From Lysobacter daejeonensis GH1-9 (GTDB lineage: Bacteria; Pseudomonadota; Gammaproteobacteria; Xanthomonadales; Xanthomonadaceae), in assembly GCF_000768355.1 (NCBI RefSeq), contig NZ_AVPU01000003.1:124001-188000 (forward strand): 64,000 nucleotides of DNA. Reading direction: 5' to 3'. Within the stretch, counting starts at the first letter, position 1. Every line of letters starts with the position of its first letter. The notes below the pieces were generated by a model. It was not told the origin of the DNA, searched no databases, and saw only the letters and a program-made list of their open reading frames with translations. Made by a program: the position numbers and the translations under genes. This document shows, piece after piece, positions 34,381-42,776 of the stretch.

Positions 34381-35943
34381 GTGTCCGCTCCCACCCACGC
34401 TTCCAGCAACCCCGCCGACTTCCAGCCCGTTTCCATCAAGCAGGAAGACCTGATCCAGTCCGTCGCCGACGCACTGCAGTACATCAGCTATTACCATCCG
34501 GTCGACTACATCAAGAACCTCGCCGCCGCGTATGAGCGCGAGGAGTCGCCGGCGGCCAAGGACGCCATCGCCCAGATCCTGATCAACTCGCGCATGAGCG
34601 CCGAGGGCCATCGTCCGATCTGCCAGGACACCGGGATCGTCACCGTATTCCTCGAAGTCGGCATGAACGTGCGTTGGGATGACGCCACGATGGGCCTGGA
34701 AGACATGGTCCACGAAGGCGTGCGTCGTGCCTACAACTACCCGGACAACAAGCTGCGCGCCTCCGTGCTGGCGGATCCGGCCGGCAAGCGCATCAACACC
34801 AAGGACAACACGCCGGGCGTGGTCAACGTCAAGATCGTGCCGGGCAATACCGTCGACGTGATCGTCGCGGCCAAGGGCGGTGGTTCGGAGGCGAAGTCGA
34901 AGTTCGCGATGCTCAATCCGTCCGACTCCATCGTCGACTGGGTGCTCAAGACCGTGCCGACCATGGGCGCCGGCTGGTGCCCACCGGGCATGCTGGGCAT
35001 CGGCATTGGCGGCACCGCGGAGAAGGCGATGCTGCTGGCCAAGGAAGCGCTGATGGAGCCGATCGACATCACCGAACTGCAGGCCCGCGGCGCGAGCAAT
35101 CGAGCCGAAGAGCTGCGCCTGGAGCTGTACGAGAAGGTCAACGCGCTGGGCATTGGCGCCCAGGGCTTGGGTGGCCTGACCACCGTGCTCGACATCAAGG
35201 TCAAGGATTACCCGACCCACGCCGCCAACCTGCCGGTGGCGTTGATCCCCAATTGCGCTGCCACGCGCCACGCCCATTTCACCCTCGACGGCAGCGGCCC
35301 GGTGATGCTGGATCCGCCGTCGTTGGCCGACTGGCCCCAGCTGACCTATGACGCCTCCAAGGGCCGCCGGGTCAACCTCGATACGCTGACCAGGGAAGAC
35401 GTCGCCTCCTGGAAGCCGGGCGAGGTGCTGCTGCTCAACGGCAAGCTGCTCACCGGCCGTGACGCCGCGCACAAGCGCATGGTCGACATGCTCAACAAGG
35501 GCGAGCCGCTGCCGGTCGACCTCAAGGGCCGCTTCATCTACTACGTCGGCCCGGTCGATCCGGTGCGCGATGAAGTCGTCGGTCCCGCCGGCCCGACCAC
35601 GGCTACCCGCATGGACAAGTTCACCGAGCAGGTGCTGGCACAGACCGGCCTGATGGGCATGGTCGGCAAGGCCGAGCGTGGCCCCGCGGCGATCGAGGCG
35701 ATCAAGAAGCACCAGTCGGCCTACCTGATGGCCGTAGGCGGCGCCGCCTACCTCGTGTCGAAGGCGATCAAGGCGGCCAAGGTCGTCGGTTTTGCTGACT
35801 TGGGCATGGAGGCCATCTACGAGTTCGAGGTGCAGGACATGCCGGTCACCGTGGCGGTGGATTCGCAGGGCACCTCGGTGCACAACACCGGGCCGAAGGA
35901 GTGGCAGGCGCGCATCGGCAAGATCCCGGTGGTCGTGGCCTGA
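34381..35943 (+). CDS. fumA: Class I fumarate hydratase ([4Fe-4S])
   Basis: 520 residues; interconverts fumarate and malate in the TCA cycle. The three cluster cysteines appear in CQDTG, GWCPPG and PNCAATRH. The N-terminal alpha half and C-terminal beta half (from about residue 360) are fused, as in E. coli FumA/FumB. Class I enzymes are oxygen-sensitive, and no class II fumC is in this window. No ATG is available near the N-terminus: GTG 34381 is taken, TTG 34372 is an alternative. It ends at a bidirectional terminator shared with the convergent OMPLA gene. Confidence 0.93.
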   Translation: MSAPTHASSNPADFQPVSIKQEDLIQSVADALQYISYYHPVDYIKNLAAAYEREESPAAKDAIAQILINSRMSAEGHRPICQDTGIVTVFLEVGMNVRWDDATMGLEDMVHEGVRRAYNYPDNKLRASVLADPAGKRINTKDNTPGVVNVKIVPGNTVDVIVAAKGGGSEAKSKFAMLNPSDSIVDWVLKTVPTMGAGWCPPGMLGIGIGGTAEKAMLLAKEALMEPIDITELQARGASNRAEELRLELYEKVNALGIGAQGLGGLTTVLDIKVKDYPTHAANLPVALIPNCAATRHAHFTLDGSGPVMLDPPSLADWPQLTYDASKGRRVNLDTLTREDVASWKPGEVLLLNGKLLTGRDAAHKRMVDMLNKGEPLPVDLKGRFIYYVGPVDPVRDEVVGPAGPTTATRMDKFTEQVLAQTGLMGMVGKAERGPAAIEAIKKHQSAYLMAVGGAAYLVSKAIKAAKVVGFADLGMEAIYEFEVQDMPVTVAVDSQGTSVHNTGPKEWQARIGKIPVVVA

Positions 35944-35965
35944 CGCGACCTGAGGGGCGAATGCA

Positions 35966-35999
35966 AAAGGGCCGGCATCAATGCCGGCCCTTTTTGTTT
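35966..35999. terminator. Bidirectional terminator between fumarase and OMPLA genes
   Basis: A perfect 13-bp stem, AAAGGGCCGGCAT (35966-35978) and ATGCCGGCCCTTT (35981-35993), has a T-tract on the plus side (TTTGTTTG) and A-run on the other, serving both convergent genes. Confidence 0.85.
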
Positions 36000-36009
36000 G
36001 TCGACCCGC

Positions 36010-37212
36010 TCAGTACCACTCCAGTAACGAGATGCCCAGGCCCACGTAGGTGGCGCGGTGGTTGTAGTCGATCAGGCTTTCGCCGTAGCCGTCGAACACC
36101 TGCAGGTGGCCGCGGAACGAACGGCTGATCGGGAACCCCCAGTCAAACTGCATTGCCCCGTGGGCATCCTCGCCGGAGCGCAGCGAGTGGCGCGCCATCA
36201 ACGCGAACTCATGCCCGTTCCAGCGCCGGACCAGCGTGGCATCGGCTCGGCCCACATAGTCCTCGATGCCCGGGTTCTCGTCCTCGCGTTCCCCGTCGGG
36301 AATGCGCCACCAGGGGCGCACGGTCAGGGCCCAGTCGTCGCGATCCAGCCCGACGTTGAGCATGACCCGGTTCCAACTGCGCGAGATCGGATCGGCACGG
36401 CCATTGGACTGGTGGTTGAAGCCCACCGCCAGCATCCGCCCGCGCCAACCCAGCAGCGAGTAGTTGTTGCGGAACACCAGCATCACTTCCGGTTCGTAGT
36501 TGGTCTCGCGGAAGGGCCGCGATTCCTCGCCGTTGTAGACCTGCCAGCGCGAACTCTGGGTATATGCCGTCCACAGGTCGCCGTTGTCGCCGAACAGATT
36601 CTCCGCCACCTTGGTCTTGAAGCTCAGCTGGAACTTCGCCTCCGTGTCGTCCAGCGGCAGCGGCTCGCCGCTGGTCTGCTCGCCGGATCGCGAAGACGAA
36701 GGTAGCGTATTCGGGTGGCTGGTCCAGAACACCGGAAACAGGTACACCGGCTTGTACCCACGCAGGTTGAACAATCCCAGCTTGGAGTCCTTCGCCAACT
36801 CCCAGCGGCTATCGAGTATCGACCCCTTGCCCGCGTTGGCGATGCGTTGGTCGAAGATCGAGTCGTGCTCCGAGCGGAACAGTTCGCTGAGCATGCGCCG
36901 GCTGTCGTCGCGGCGGCTGGCCGCTTCGCGTTCCGCGCGGTCGTACTCTGCGATGCGTTGCTTGGTCAGTCGTGCTTCGGCCGCTGCCAGGTCAGCCGCG
37001 GTGGATGTCACGCGGCCGCGCCCCATCGCTTCGTCGTAGCACTTCAGCCGGTCGGCATCGGATTCGATCGAGAGGCACGCCGAAGCCGGTGTGGCGCCCG
37101 TCATTGGCGCGGCGGGCGGTTCGGCAGCGAGCGCGATCGCTGGAGCCAACACCGCCGAAACAGCCGCGGTGGCCACGTGCCGAAGCACGGGGATCGGATG
37201 GCAGGCACTCAT
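36010..37212 (-). CDS. pldA: Outer membrane phospholipase A (OMPLA)
   Basis: 400 residues. The signal peptide runs to about residue 29. The active site is clear in GFNHQSNGRADPISRSWNR: His and Ser catalytic residues (HxS), and Asn at the end, as in E. coli PldA. The barrel occupies about 150-400 and ends in SLLEWY with a C-terminal aromatic. An N-terminal extension (about 45-135) with CYDEAMGRGR and a highly charged helix is absent from the 289-residue E. coli enzyme but occurs in Xanthomonad forms. OMPLA hydrolyses phospholipids misplaced in the outer leaflet. Confidence 0.92.
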   Translation of the reverse strand: MSACHPIPVLRHVATAAVSAVLAPAIALAAEPPAAPMTGATPASACLSIESDADRLKCYDEAMGRGRVTSTAADLAAAEARLTKQRIAEYDRAEREAASRRDDSRRMLSELFRSEHDSIFDQRIANAGKGSILDSRWELAKDSKLGLFNLRGYKPVYLFPVFWTSHPNTLPSSSRSGEQTSGEPLPLDDTEAKFQLSFKTKVAENLFGDNGDLWTAYTQSSRWQVYNGEESRPFRETNYEPEVMLVFRNNYSLLGWRGRMLAVGFNHQSNGRADPISRSWNRVMLNVGLDRDDWALTVRPWWRIPDGEREDENPGIEDYVGRADATLVRRWNGHEFALMARHSLRSGEDAHGAMQFDWGFPISRSFRGHLQVFDGYGESLIDYNHRATYVGLGISLLEWY

Positions 37213-37242
37213 GGACGGAAATATCGGGCAACGTGCATGGAT

Positions 37243-37728
37243 TCACACCCACCAGGCAAACGCGAACAGCCCCAGCATCCCGAAGGCCAGCCCCAGCTTG
37301 AGCACCGTGCCGAGCAGGATTCCAAACCAGGTGCCGACGCCCACCTTGGTCGCCAGGCCCAAGTCGCGGCGGTGCACCAGCTCACCGGCCAGCGCGCCCA
37401 CGAACGGGCCTGCGAACAGCCCCAGCGGACCAAAGAACAGACCCACGAAGCTGCCCAGCACCGCACCCACCAGCGCCAACTTGCTGGCCCCCACGCGCTT
37501 GGCCCCCATTGAGCCCGCCAACAGGTCGATGCCCAGCGACAGCACGGTCAGGATGCCTAGCGCGAGCAGCCAGCCCCAGCCGACGTACTGGAAGTCGCCG
37601 GCCCACGCCGCCATCACCATGCCGGCGAAAACCAGTGGAATGCCCGGCAATGCGGGAAGTACCGTGCCGGCGATTCCCACCAGCATCAGGAGGGCTGCAA
37701 CAACGTACAGGATCGTCTGCGTATCCAA
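37243..37728 (-). CDS. DUF456 membrane protein
   Basis: 161 residues with about four glycine-rich membrane segments: [24 protein letters not shown] near the N-terminus, then the helix pair [21 protein letters not shown]. Matches the DUF456 family of small inner-membrane proteins of unknown function. It lies 30 nt upstream of the OMPLA gene on the same strand, so the two may be co-transcribed. Confidence 0.85.
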   Translation of the reverse strand: MDTQTILYVVAALLMLVGIAGTVLPALPGIPLVFAGMVMAAWAGDFQYVGWGWLLALGILTVLSLGIDLLAGSMGAKRVGASKLALVGAVLGSFVGLFFGPLGLFAGPFVGALAGELVHRRDLGLATKVGVGTWFGILLGTVLKLGLAFGMLGLFAFAWWV

Positions 37729-37734
37729 TCAGAA

Positions 37735-37968
37735 CCTCATTGTTTTCCGAGGGTTATGCCACAAATGGGTGCGATTGCATTTTCACCTGCCGCGGGGTAC
37801 CGTGCGGGCGCTGTGTTTGCCAAGGGTCACCGTGAACCGTGGCCCGATGCGGTTGATCTGTTCGGCACGTACGTACGATCCGCTACATCGTTGCACCTGG
37901 ATCCTCCTTGCAACCAGCACGTTACGAAGGTGAAGGACCAACCAACTCGTTTCAAGGAGCAAGCCAAA
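37735..37968 (+). promoter_or_regulatory. cspA promoter and long 5' leader
   Basis: No gene is seen in these 234 bases. A possible promoter is TTGATC near 37853 with TACGAT 15 nt further, giving a leader of about 90 nt. The leader is rich in complementary segments (GCACGTACGTACG; GGATCCTCC), compatible with an RNA thermosensor, but no structure was computed. Confidence 0.4.
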
Positions 37969-38178
37969 ATGTCGAGCCGTGAGCAAGGTACCGTCAAGTG
38001 GTTCAACGACGCCAAGGGTTTCGGCTTCATAAGCCGTGAGAATGGCGAAGACGTATTCGTGCACTTCCGTGCCATCCAGTCCCAGGGCTTCAAGAGCCTC
38101 AAGGAAGGCCAGCAGGTCAGCTTCACCGTCGTCCAGGGCCAGAAGGGCCTGCAGGCCGATGCGGTGCAGCCGCTGTAA
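37969..38178 (+). CDS. cspA: Cold shock protein (CspA family)
   Basis: 69-residue OB-fold nucleic-acid-binding protein. RNP1 is KGFGFI and RNP2 is VFVHF; starts [20 protein letters not shown]. It melts RNA secondary structure at low temperature. AAGGAG lies 9 nt before ATG 37969. An approximately 230-nt non-coding region upstream would allow a long 5' leader, as expected for a temperature-sensitive cspA mRNA. Confidence 0.95.
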   Translation: MSSREQGTVKWFNDAKGFGFISRENGEDVFVHFRAIQSQGFKSLKEGQQVSFTVVQGQKGLQADAVQPL

Positions 38179-38214
38179 CTTCCTGACGCTGCCGGGGCGA
38201 CGCCCCTTGCATTC

Positions 38215-38243
38215 AAACCCGGCTTCGGCCGGGTTTTTGTTTT
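38215..38243 (+). terminator. Rho-independent terminator of cspA
   Basis: AAACCCGGC (38215-38223) pairs with GCCGGGTTT (38228-38236), followed by TTGTTTTTC. Confidence 0.88.
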
Positions 38244-38279
38244 TCGCGCCTGAGTCGACAGCATTGGAAACGGCGATTC

Positions 38280-38312
38280 CAAAAAAGACAGCCCGCTCAA
38301 GGCGGGCTGTCT
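38280..38312 (-). terminator. Rho-independent terminator of the M35 protease gene
   Basis: AGACAGCCCGC (38286-38296) pairs with GCGGGCTGTCT (38302-38312); on the minus strand the stem is followed by TTTTTT. Confidence 0.85.
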
Positions 38313-38327
38313 ACGGGTACGCGGCCG

Positions 38328-39437
38328 TCAGTTCTGCGACGGAGAGTTCTCGGCAAAGTACTCGTGGTTGTCGGCGTTGTTGAGCGCGCCATCCGGGTTG
38401 GTGGATGCCAGGTTCTTGGCGCCGGCCTGGCCGTACACGACGTCGTCGGTGCCCGCGACCACGTTGAAGTGGCTCATCTCGTGGATCAGCGTGCCAGCCT
38501 TGGAGTCGGTGCCGGTCAACGGCGCATTCCAGAACGCGCGGCAAACGAAGATCTCATACGGACGTGTCGGGTAGACATAGGCGTAGTAGCTCTGGTTGCA
38601 GCCGCAGTTGACCGTGATCTGTCCGCCGCTCTGGTCCATTGCCGCATCGATGTCGACGAAATGCTGTTCGGCGGTGTTGTAGCGCGAGCTGGTATAGGCG
38701 CCGAACCACGTGGTGTAGCGGGGGCCCACCGTGCTGGCGTTCAGGTAGCCCTTGGCGTTTTCGGAATAGTTGCGCGCGGCAGTGACGGCGCTGCCCAGCG
38801 TGTTGATCTGGGTAGTGGAGCAGCCCACATAGCTGACGCCGTTGACCACGCTGCCGCCGCTACCAGGCTTGCCCTTCTGGCTGGTGCCGGCCTTCATCGC
38901 GCCCAACTGGTCGCTGCCGTCCACCCACAGCTTCAACGGCACGCTTTGCGCCATCATCGGGTGGCCGTTGGCGTACTTGAGCATCTCGCCCGTCGACAAC
39001 GAAGCAAATTGCAGCGGCACCTTGTAGGTGACAGTGTAGTCGCCGGTCTTGGACAGGTCGTACGCGGCCGACAGGTCCACCATCACGCGGATGGACTCGC
39101 CGGCACGCAGGATCGCGAAATCCGCGGCCTGCGGCAGCGGACGCTTGATCATCGGGCCTTCGTACTGCACGGGCTGCCCGTCACGCGTGATTTCAAACAC
39201 CTTGGCTTCGATGAAATCGGACGGAAGCTGCCACTTGGGCACGCGTACCGTGTGGCGGCTGGTATTGGTCACCGTGACTTCAACCGACCCGAGGAAATCC
39301 GAAGCGCTGCCGGTTGCGGCGGCGATGCTGACGCGCAGCGGGTTCTGGGTGGCATTGGGTGATGCGGCGGTAGCGGCGGCAATGGCACCGGCAAGCACGG
39401 CCGTCCCGGCCACGAGGGGTGCAATACGAAGTTTCAT
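38328..39437 (-). CDS. Secreted M35 (deuterolysin/peptidyl-Lys) metalloendopeptidase
   Basis: 369 residues. The signal peptide is at about 1-24, followed by a beta-sandwich pro-region (about 30-190) typical of this group. The catalytic domain (about 205-345) has the aspzincin zinc site: LIHEMSHF with the downstream GTDD aspartate. Four cysteines frame the mature part (YVGCSTTQ, NCGCNQSYY, VCRAFW). M35 enzymes of Aeromonas/Lysobacter-type bacteria cleave at lysine and are secreted proteases. GGGAGAGA precedes ATG 39437 and fixes the start. Confidence 0.88.
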   Translation of the reverse strand: MKLRIAPLVAGTAVLAGAIAAATAASPNATQNPLRVSIAAATGSASDFLGSVEVTVTNTSRHTVRVPKWQLPSDFIEAKVFEITRDGQPVQYEGPMIKRPLPQAADFAILRAGESIRVMVDLSAAYDLSKTGDYTVTYKVPLQFASLSTGEMLKYANGHPMMAQSVPLKLWVDGSDQLGAMKAGTSQKGKPGSGGSVVNGVSYVGCSTTQINTLGSAVTAARNYSENAKGYLNASTVGPRYTTWFGAYTSSRYNTAEQHFVDIDAAMDQSGGQITVNCGCNQSYYAYVYPTRPYEIFVCRAFWNAPLTGTDSKAGTLIHEMSHFNVVAGTDDVVYGQAGAKNLASTNPDGALNNADNHEYFAENSPSQN

Positions 39438-39585
39438 CCAGTCTCTCCCGAAGTATGGACGTCCGCAGTTGCGGACGTCGCCGACGATAGCGACTGGAAG
39501 CCTTCGGCGCACCCTGCAATGCAGCACGATGCGTCAGGGATTTCCCTCGTTGTGATGGTGATTGGATGCTTCTGCTTAGCAGGGT

Positions 39586-39620
39586 AGGGTGGTGCGCGCT
39601 TCAGTGCGTTTCACCACCCT
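39586..39620. repeat. REP-like hairpin element
   Basis: AGGGTGGTG (39586-39594) and CACCACCCT (39612-39620) are separated by CGCGCTTCAGTGCGTTT. This AGGGTGG...CCACCCT style with a CGC-TTC-GCG-like centre resembles short dispersed palindromes seen between genes in many proteobacteria. It lies 36 nt beyond the glycine-zipper lipoprotein gene (minus strand) and may also act as its terminator. Confidence 0.5.
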
Positions 39621-39656
39621 GCACCTGTGCCCAACAAGCATCGATCGATGCGTGAC

Positions 39657-40118
39657 TCAACGCGCCCAGGCGCGCCCGTTGTACACGCGCACGTAGCTGC
39701 CCTCACGGATACCCGAGATATCGTTCTGGGTCACGACCGTGGTGCGGCCATCGTTCATGCGTACGTACACGTTGTAGCGCGCGCCGCTGACGCGATTCTG
39801 GATTGCGTTGCCCGCAACTGCGCCGGCCACCGCGCCGGCCACGGTCGCGGTGTTGCGGCGGCCCTTGCTTTCATCATCGGCCAGCTCGCGTCCCGCTGCC
39901 GCACCGACCAGACCGCCCAGCACCGCGCCGGTGGCATTGGGAACGGTACTGCCGGAAATCGTCTCGATGCGGGTCACAGTGCCGCAGTCATAGCAGCTGG
40001 CCGTGCTGCCGCCGTACGTCGAGGGGCTGCCGCTGTAGCCGGGAGACGTTGCACACCCGGCAAGCGCTGCCGCCGTAACCGCTGCCAGACCCACCAACCT
40101 GAGATTGACCGTATTCAT
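39657..40118 (-). CDS. Glycine-zipper outer membrane lipoprotein (SlyB/17 kDa type)
   Basis: 153 residues. The lipobox is LAGC (Cys about 22). A glycine-zipper membrane hairpin (GAVLGGLVGAAAGRELAD and VAGAVAGAVAGNAIQNR) spans about 60-110, followed by a soluble domain ending in DGRTTVVTQND...GSYVRVYNGRAW. The family (SlyB, Rickettsia 17 kDa antigen) stabilises the outer membrane under envelope stress. AAGGAG precedes the start. The middle CYDCG pair is an additional possible disulfide. Confidence 0.88.
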   Translation of the reverse strand: MNTVNLRLVGLAAVTAAALAGCATSPGYSGSPSTYGGSTASCYDCGTVTRIETISGSTVPNATGAVLGGLVGAAAGRELADDESKGRRNTATVAGAVAGAVAGNAIQNRVSGARYNVYVRMNDGRTTVVTQNDISGIREGSYVRVYNGRAWAR

Positions 40119-40208
40119 TGCAGACTCCTTCGCCTTGGGATCGAATCACGGCGCGAGCCGTGCAGGCGTAACCTAGGCCTTGGGGAGTGAATATCGCCTC
40201 AACTCGGC

Positions 40209-40246
40209 ACGCAAGGCCGCACGCGGTTCAGCTTGCGGCCATGCGT
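40209..40246 (-). terminator. Hairpin downstream of the membrane cytochrome gene
   Basis: ACGCAAGGCCGCA (40209-40221) and TGCGGCCATGCGT (40234-40246) pair with one mismatch, just past the cytochrome stop on the minus strand. No U-tract, so the termination role is tentative. Confidence 0.4.
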
Positions 40247-40253
40247 AGCGCGT

Positions 40254-40706
40254 TCAGCCTCGGAAGTCCTGGTGGCAGGCCTTGCAGGCGCCGCCCACAT
40301 CCTTCATCAGCGCCTGCACACCGGCGCAGTTGAGTGGCGGCGATGCCAGGGCGGCGTCCAGCGTCGCGCGCAACTTGCTGGCCGCATCGCCGAAGCGGGC
40401 GTCGTCGCGCAGGTCGGGGAACGCCGGCTCCAGGTCATTGGCGAGGGTTCGCAGCGATTGCACGTGCGGCAACGAGTCCGTGGGACCACAACGATTCTGT
40501 TCGAGGCTGCTTTTCAGCTGGCCCATGTGCCACTGCTGCACGTGCATCACGGATTCGGGGAAATGGTCTTTGCGGGCATGTAGTGCCCTCAACGCCATCA
40601 CCGTCGCCACGACGCCGATCACCAGGCCGATCAGGAAGAGGAACAGGTATCGTGCGCCGTGGCCGCCTTTGACGGGGGCAGTGGGCATCGGGTCTGGGGT
40701 GCTCAT
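40254..40706 (-). CDS. Membrane-anchored cytochrome c family protein
   Basis: 150 residues. One N-terminal membrane anchor (YLFLFLIGLVIGVVATVMAL) and a periplasmic helical domain with a single haem site CKACH close to the C-terminus (DVGGACKACHQDFRG). A haem motif at the very end of a four-helix-type domain is characteristic of cytochrome c'/c556. The electron partner is unknown. ATG 40706 is preferred because GGAGAG lies upstream and the longer frame overlaps the divergent tcdA promoter. Confidence 0.78.
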   Translation of the reverse strand: MSTPDPMPTAPVKGGHGARYLFLFLIGLVIGVVATVMALRALHARKDHFPESVMHVQQWHMGQLKSSLEQNRCGPTDSLPHVQSLRTLANDLEPAFPDLRDDARFGDAASKLRATLDAALASPPLNCAGVQALMKDVGGACKACHQDFRG

Positions 40707-40778
40707 CCGTCGTCTCTCCATGGTCGAAGTTGCCGGGACGATAGCACGGGCCCTGCCGGTACTGGCCCCTGGGGCCTT

Positions 40779-40784
40779 TACAAT
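40779..40784 (+). promoter_or_regulatory. Candidate -10 box directly before tcdA
   Basis: TACAAT ends 7 nt before ATG 40792, so the mRNA could be leaderless. No recognisable -35. Confidence 0.35.
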
Positions 40785-40791
40785 GGCGGCC

Positions 40792-41607
40792 ATGAGCACC
40801 TCCACTCTCGACCCTGTCTGGACCGATCGTTTTTCCGGCGTCGACCGCCTCTATGGCGTCGGCTCCCTGGCGCGTTTTGCCGCATGCCGCGTGGCAGTCG
40901 TGGGCATGGGGGGCGTCGGGTCCTGGGTGGTCGAGGCCCTCGTGCGCACCGGCATCGGCCATCTGGCCCTGATCGATGCCGATGACATCTGCGTCTCCAA
41001 CTCCAACCGCCAGTTGCCGGCGCATGCAGGGCAGTTCGGGCGAGCCAAGGTCGAAGCCATGGCCGAGCGCTGCCGCGCCATCAACCCGCATGTCGACGTG
41101 GTGCCTGTGGCCAGCTTCCTCACTGCGGCCAACCAGGCCCAGCTGCTGGACCAGGGCTTCGACCTGGTCATAGACGCCTGTGACAGCTTCCGCAGCAAGG
41201 TGGAACTGATTGCGTGGTGCCGTCGTCGCAAGCTGCCGGTCATCGTGGTCGGGGCGGCGGGCGGGCGGACCGACCCCACGCTGGTGCGCGTGCGTGACCT
41301 TTCGCGCACCGAGCACGACGCCATGCTGGCGCTGATCCGCAAGAAGCTGCGCGCCGAGTTCAATTTCCCCAAGAATCGGGACCGCTACTTTGGCGTCTCC
41401 GCGATTTACTCTTTGGAAAACGTGCGCTATCCGCAGGCCGATGGCACGGTTTGTGGCCTGCGTCCGCAGGTGGCAGGTGACGCTGCCCTCAAGCTGGATT
41501 GTGGCGCGGGGTTGGGGGCGGCCACGCACATCACCGGTGCGTTTGCGTTCGCGGCCGTCGGGCGGGCGTTGGACATCCTGCTCAAGGGCCGGGCCAAAGC
41601 CGCCTGA
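40792..41607 (+). CDS. tcdA: tRNA threonylcarbamoyladenosine dehydratase
   Basis: 271-residue E1/ThiF-like adenylating enzyme that cyclises t6A37 of tRNA to ct6A. ATP-binding loop VVGMGGVGSWVVEALVRTG (about residues 34-52), DADDICVSNSNRQ, and the family motif CDSFRSK followed by the WCRRRKLP segment. Length equals E. coli TcdA (268). The in-frame ATG 40783 (adds MAA) is an alternative start; neither has a ribosome binding site, in keeping with a leaderless transcript. Confidence 0.92.
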   Translation: MSTSTLDPVWTDRFSGVDRLYGVGSLARFAACRVAVVGMGGVGSWVVEALVRTGIGHLALIDADDICVSNSNRQLPAHAGQFGRAKVEAMAERCRAINPHVDVVPVASFLTAANQAQLLDQGFDLVIDACDSFRSKVELIAWCRRRKLPVIVVGAAGGRTDPTLVRVRDLSRTEHDAMLALIRKKLRAEFNFPKNRDRYFGVSAIYSLENVRYPQADGTVCGLRPQVAGDAALKLDCGAGLGAATHITGAFAFAAVGRALDILLKGRAKAA

Positions 41608-41614
41608 AGCAGCT

Positions 41615-42385
41615 TCACGGCGCTGGCGGCAGCCGGAACAGACGCTCGGCGTTCTGGCTGGTGGCCGCGGCGACTTCGCCAGGGGTCTCCCCACGAAGCC
41701 GTGCCACCACGTCCAGGATCACGCTCAACCGTGCGGGCTCGTTGCGCTGGCCGCGGATGCCGGCATCGGGTTGGTCGGGTGAGTCAGTCTCCAGCATCAG
41801 CATCTCGATGGGCAGCCCGGCCACCAGTGTGCGCAGCCGGTTCGCGCGTTCGTAGGTCACCGGTCCGCCCAGGCTGACCAGGAACCCCAGTGCGTGCAGT
41901 CGCTCGGCTTGCTCGCGGCTGCCCGGGAAGCTGTGCACAACGCCACGCAGCGGCGCGAAGCGGCGGATCGAGGCGATCACCTGGTCCACTGCGCGGCGGG
42001 CGTGCACGATCACAGGCAGATCGAAGTCGCGGGCAAGCCGTAGTTGCTGCTCGAAGTAGATGATCTGTTCGCGCGGGTCCAGGTCTTCCACGAAGAAGTC
42101 CAGGCCGCATTCGCCCACCGCTACCGGGCGCTCGCGTTCGATCCAGTCGCGCAATTCCAGCAGATGCGCGGGACGATGCGCCGCGAGGTACATCGGGTGC
42201 AGGCCATAGGCGGGGAACAGGTCGGCGTGGGTGCGGCAGATTTCACGCAGCTTGGGCCAGGTTGCGGCTTCCACGGCAGGCAGTATCTGGCGCGTCACGC
42301 CCACGGCGCGCGCGCGTGCGATCACCGCCTCTCGGTCGGCGTCGAACTCGGGCGCATCAAGATGGCAGTGGGTGTCGACCAGCAT
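41615..42385 (-). CDS. TatD family hydrolase
   Basis: 256-residue metal-dependent hydrolase of the TatD/YjjV family. Metal ligands appear as DTHCHLD (N-terminus), GECGLDFF (Glu), VIVHARRA, VVHSFPGS and the C-terminal LETDSPDQP. TatD enzymes are 3'-5' exonucleases; YjjV-like members are less well defined. It is convergent with tcdA, with 7 nt between the stops. ATG 42385 is fixed by MLVDTHCHLD. Confidence 0.9.
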   Translation of the reverse strand: MLVDTHCHLDAPEFDADREAVIARARAVGVTRQILPAVEAATWPKLREICRTHADLFPAYGLHPMYLAAHRPAHLLELRDWIERERPVAVGECGLDFFVEDLDPREQIIYFEQQLRLARDFDLPVIVHARRAVDQVIASIRRFAPLRGVVHSFPGSREQAERLHALGFLVSLGGPVTYERANRLRTLVAGLPIEMLMLETDSPDQPDAGIRGQRNEPARLSVILDVVARLRGETPGEVAAATSQNAERLFRLPPAP

Positions 42386-42392
42386 GGCCGGG

Positions 42393-42614
42393 TCATCGGC
42401 GCGGTGTGTCGACGAGATTGGCGGGCGGCTTGCGATTCTTCCAGTTGGCCAGCAGCAGCGTGCCCAGGCCCAGCACGATCTCGTCGATGAAAGGGATCGG
42501 GTCGAACGGCCAGAGCACGCTGATCGCGAATGCAACGGCCGTCAGCTTGAACAGGGTGGGATAACGAAGCCTGCGGGCCCAGTTGAGCAGCGGAAGGAGC
42601 AACGGGTTGGCCAT
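42393..42614 (-). CDS. Small membrane protein, 73 aa
   Basis: Starts MANPLLLPLLNWARRLRYP and has one to two hydrophobic segments (LTAVAFAISVLWPF; EIVLGLGTLLLANW) with the loop PFDPIPFIDE between them. That DxIPxID-like loop recalls small DUF1232/YkvA-type membrane proteins, but I cannot assign a function. It lies 7 nt upstream of the TatD gene, so it is probably in one operon. ATG 42614 is used; a longer frame to 42647 exists but adds nothing hydrophobic. Confidence 0.65.
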   Translation of the reverse strand: MANPLLLPLLNWARRLRYPTLFKLTAVAFAISVLWPFDPIPFIDEIVLGLGTLLLANWKNRKPPANLVDTPRR

Positions 42615-42776
42615 GGCGACATCATCTACGGCTGGGACTGTGCGCACGCTATCACGCCATCCGTGCCCCGTTCACATTTGCGACAGTCTCGCAGCGCTGG
42701 CTATGTACTTATTCAGGTTGGGAGTGCTGCAATGCCCCCAACACAACCGCGGGACTGTCCCGTCGCAGGAGGCTCC

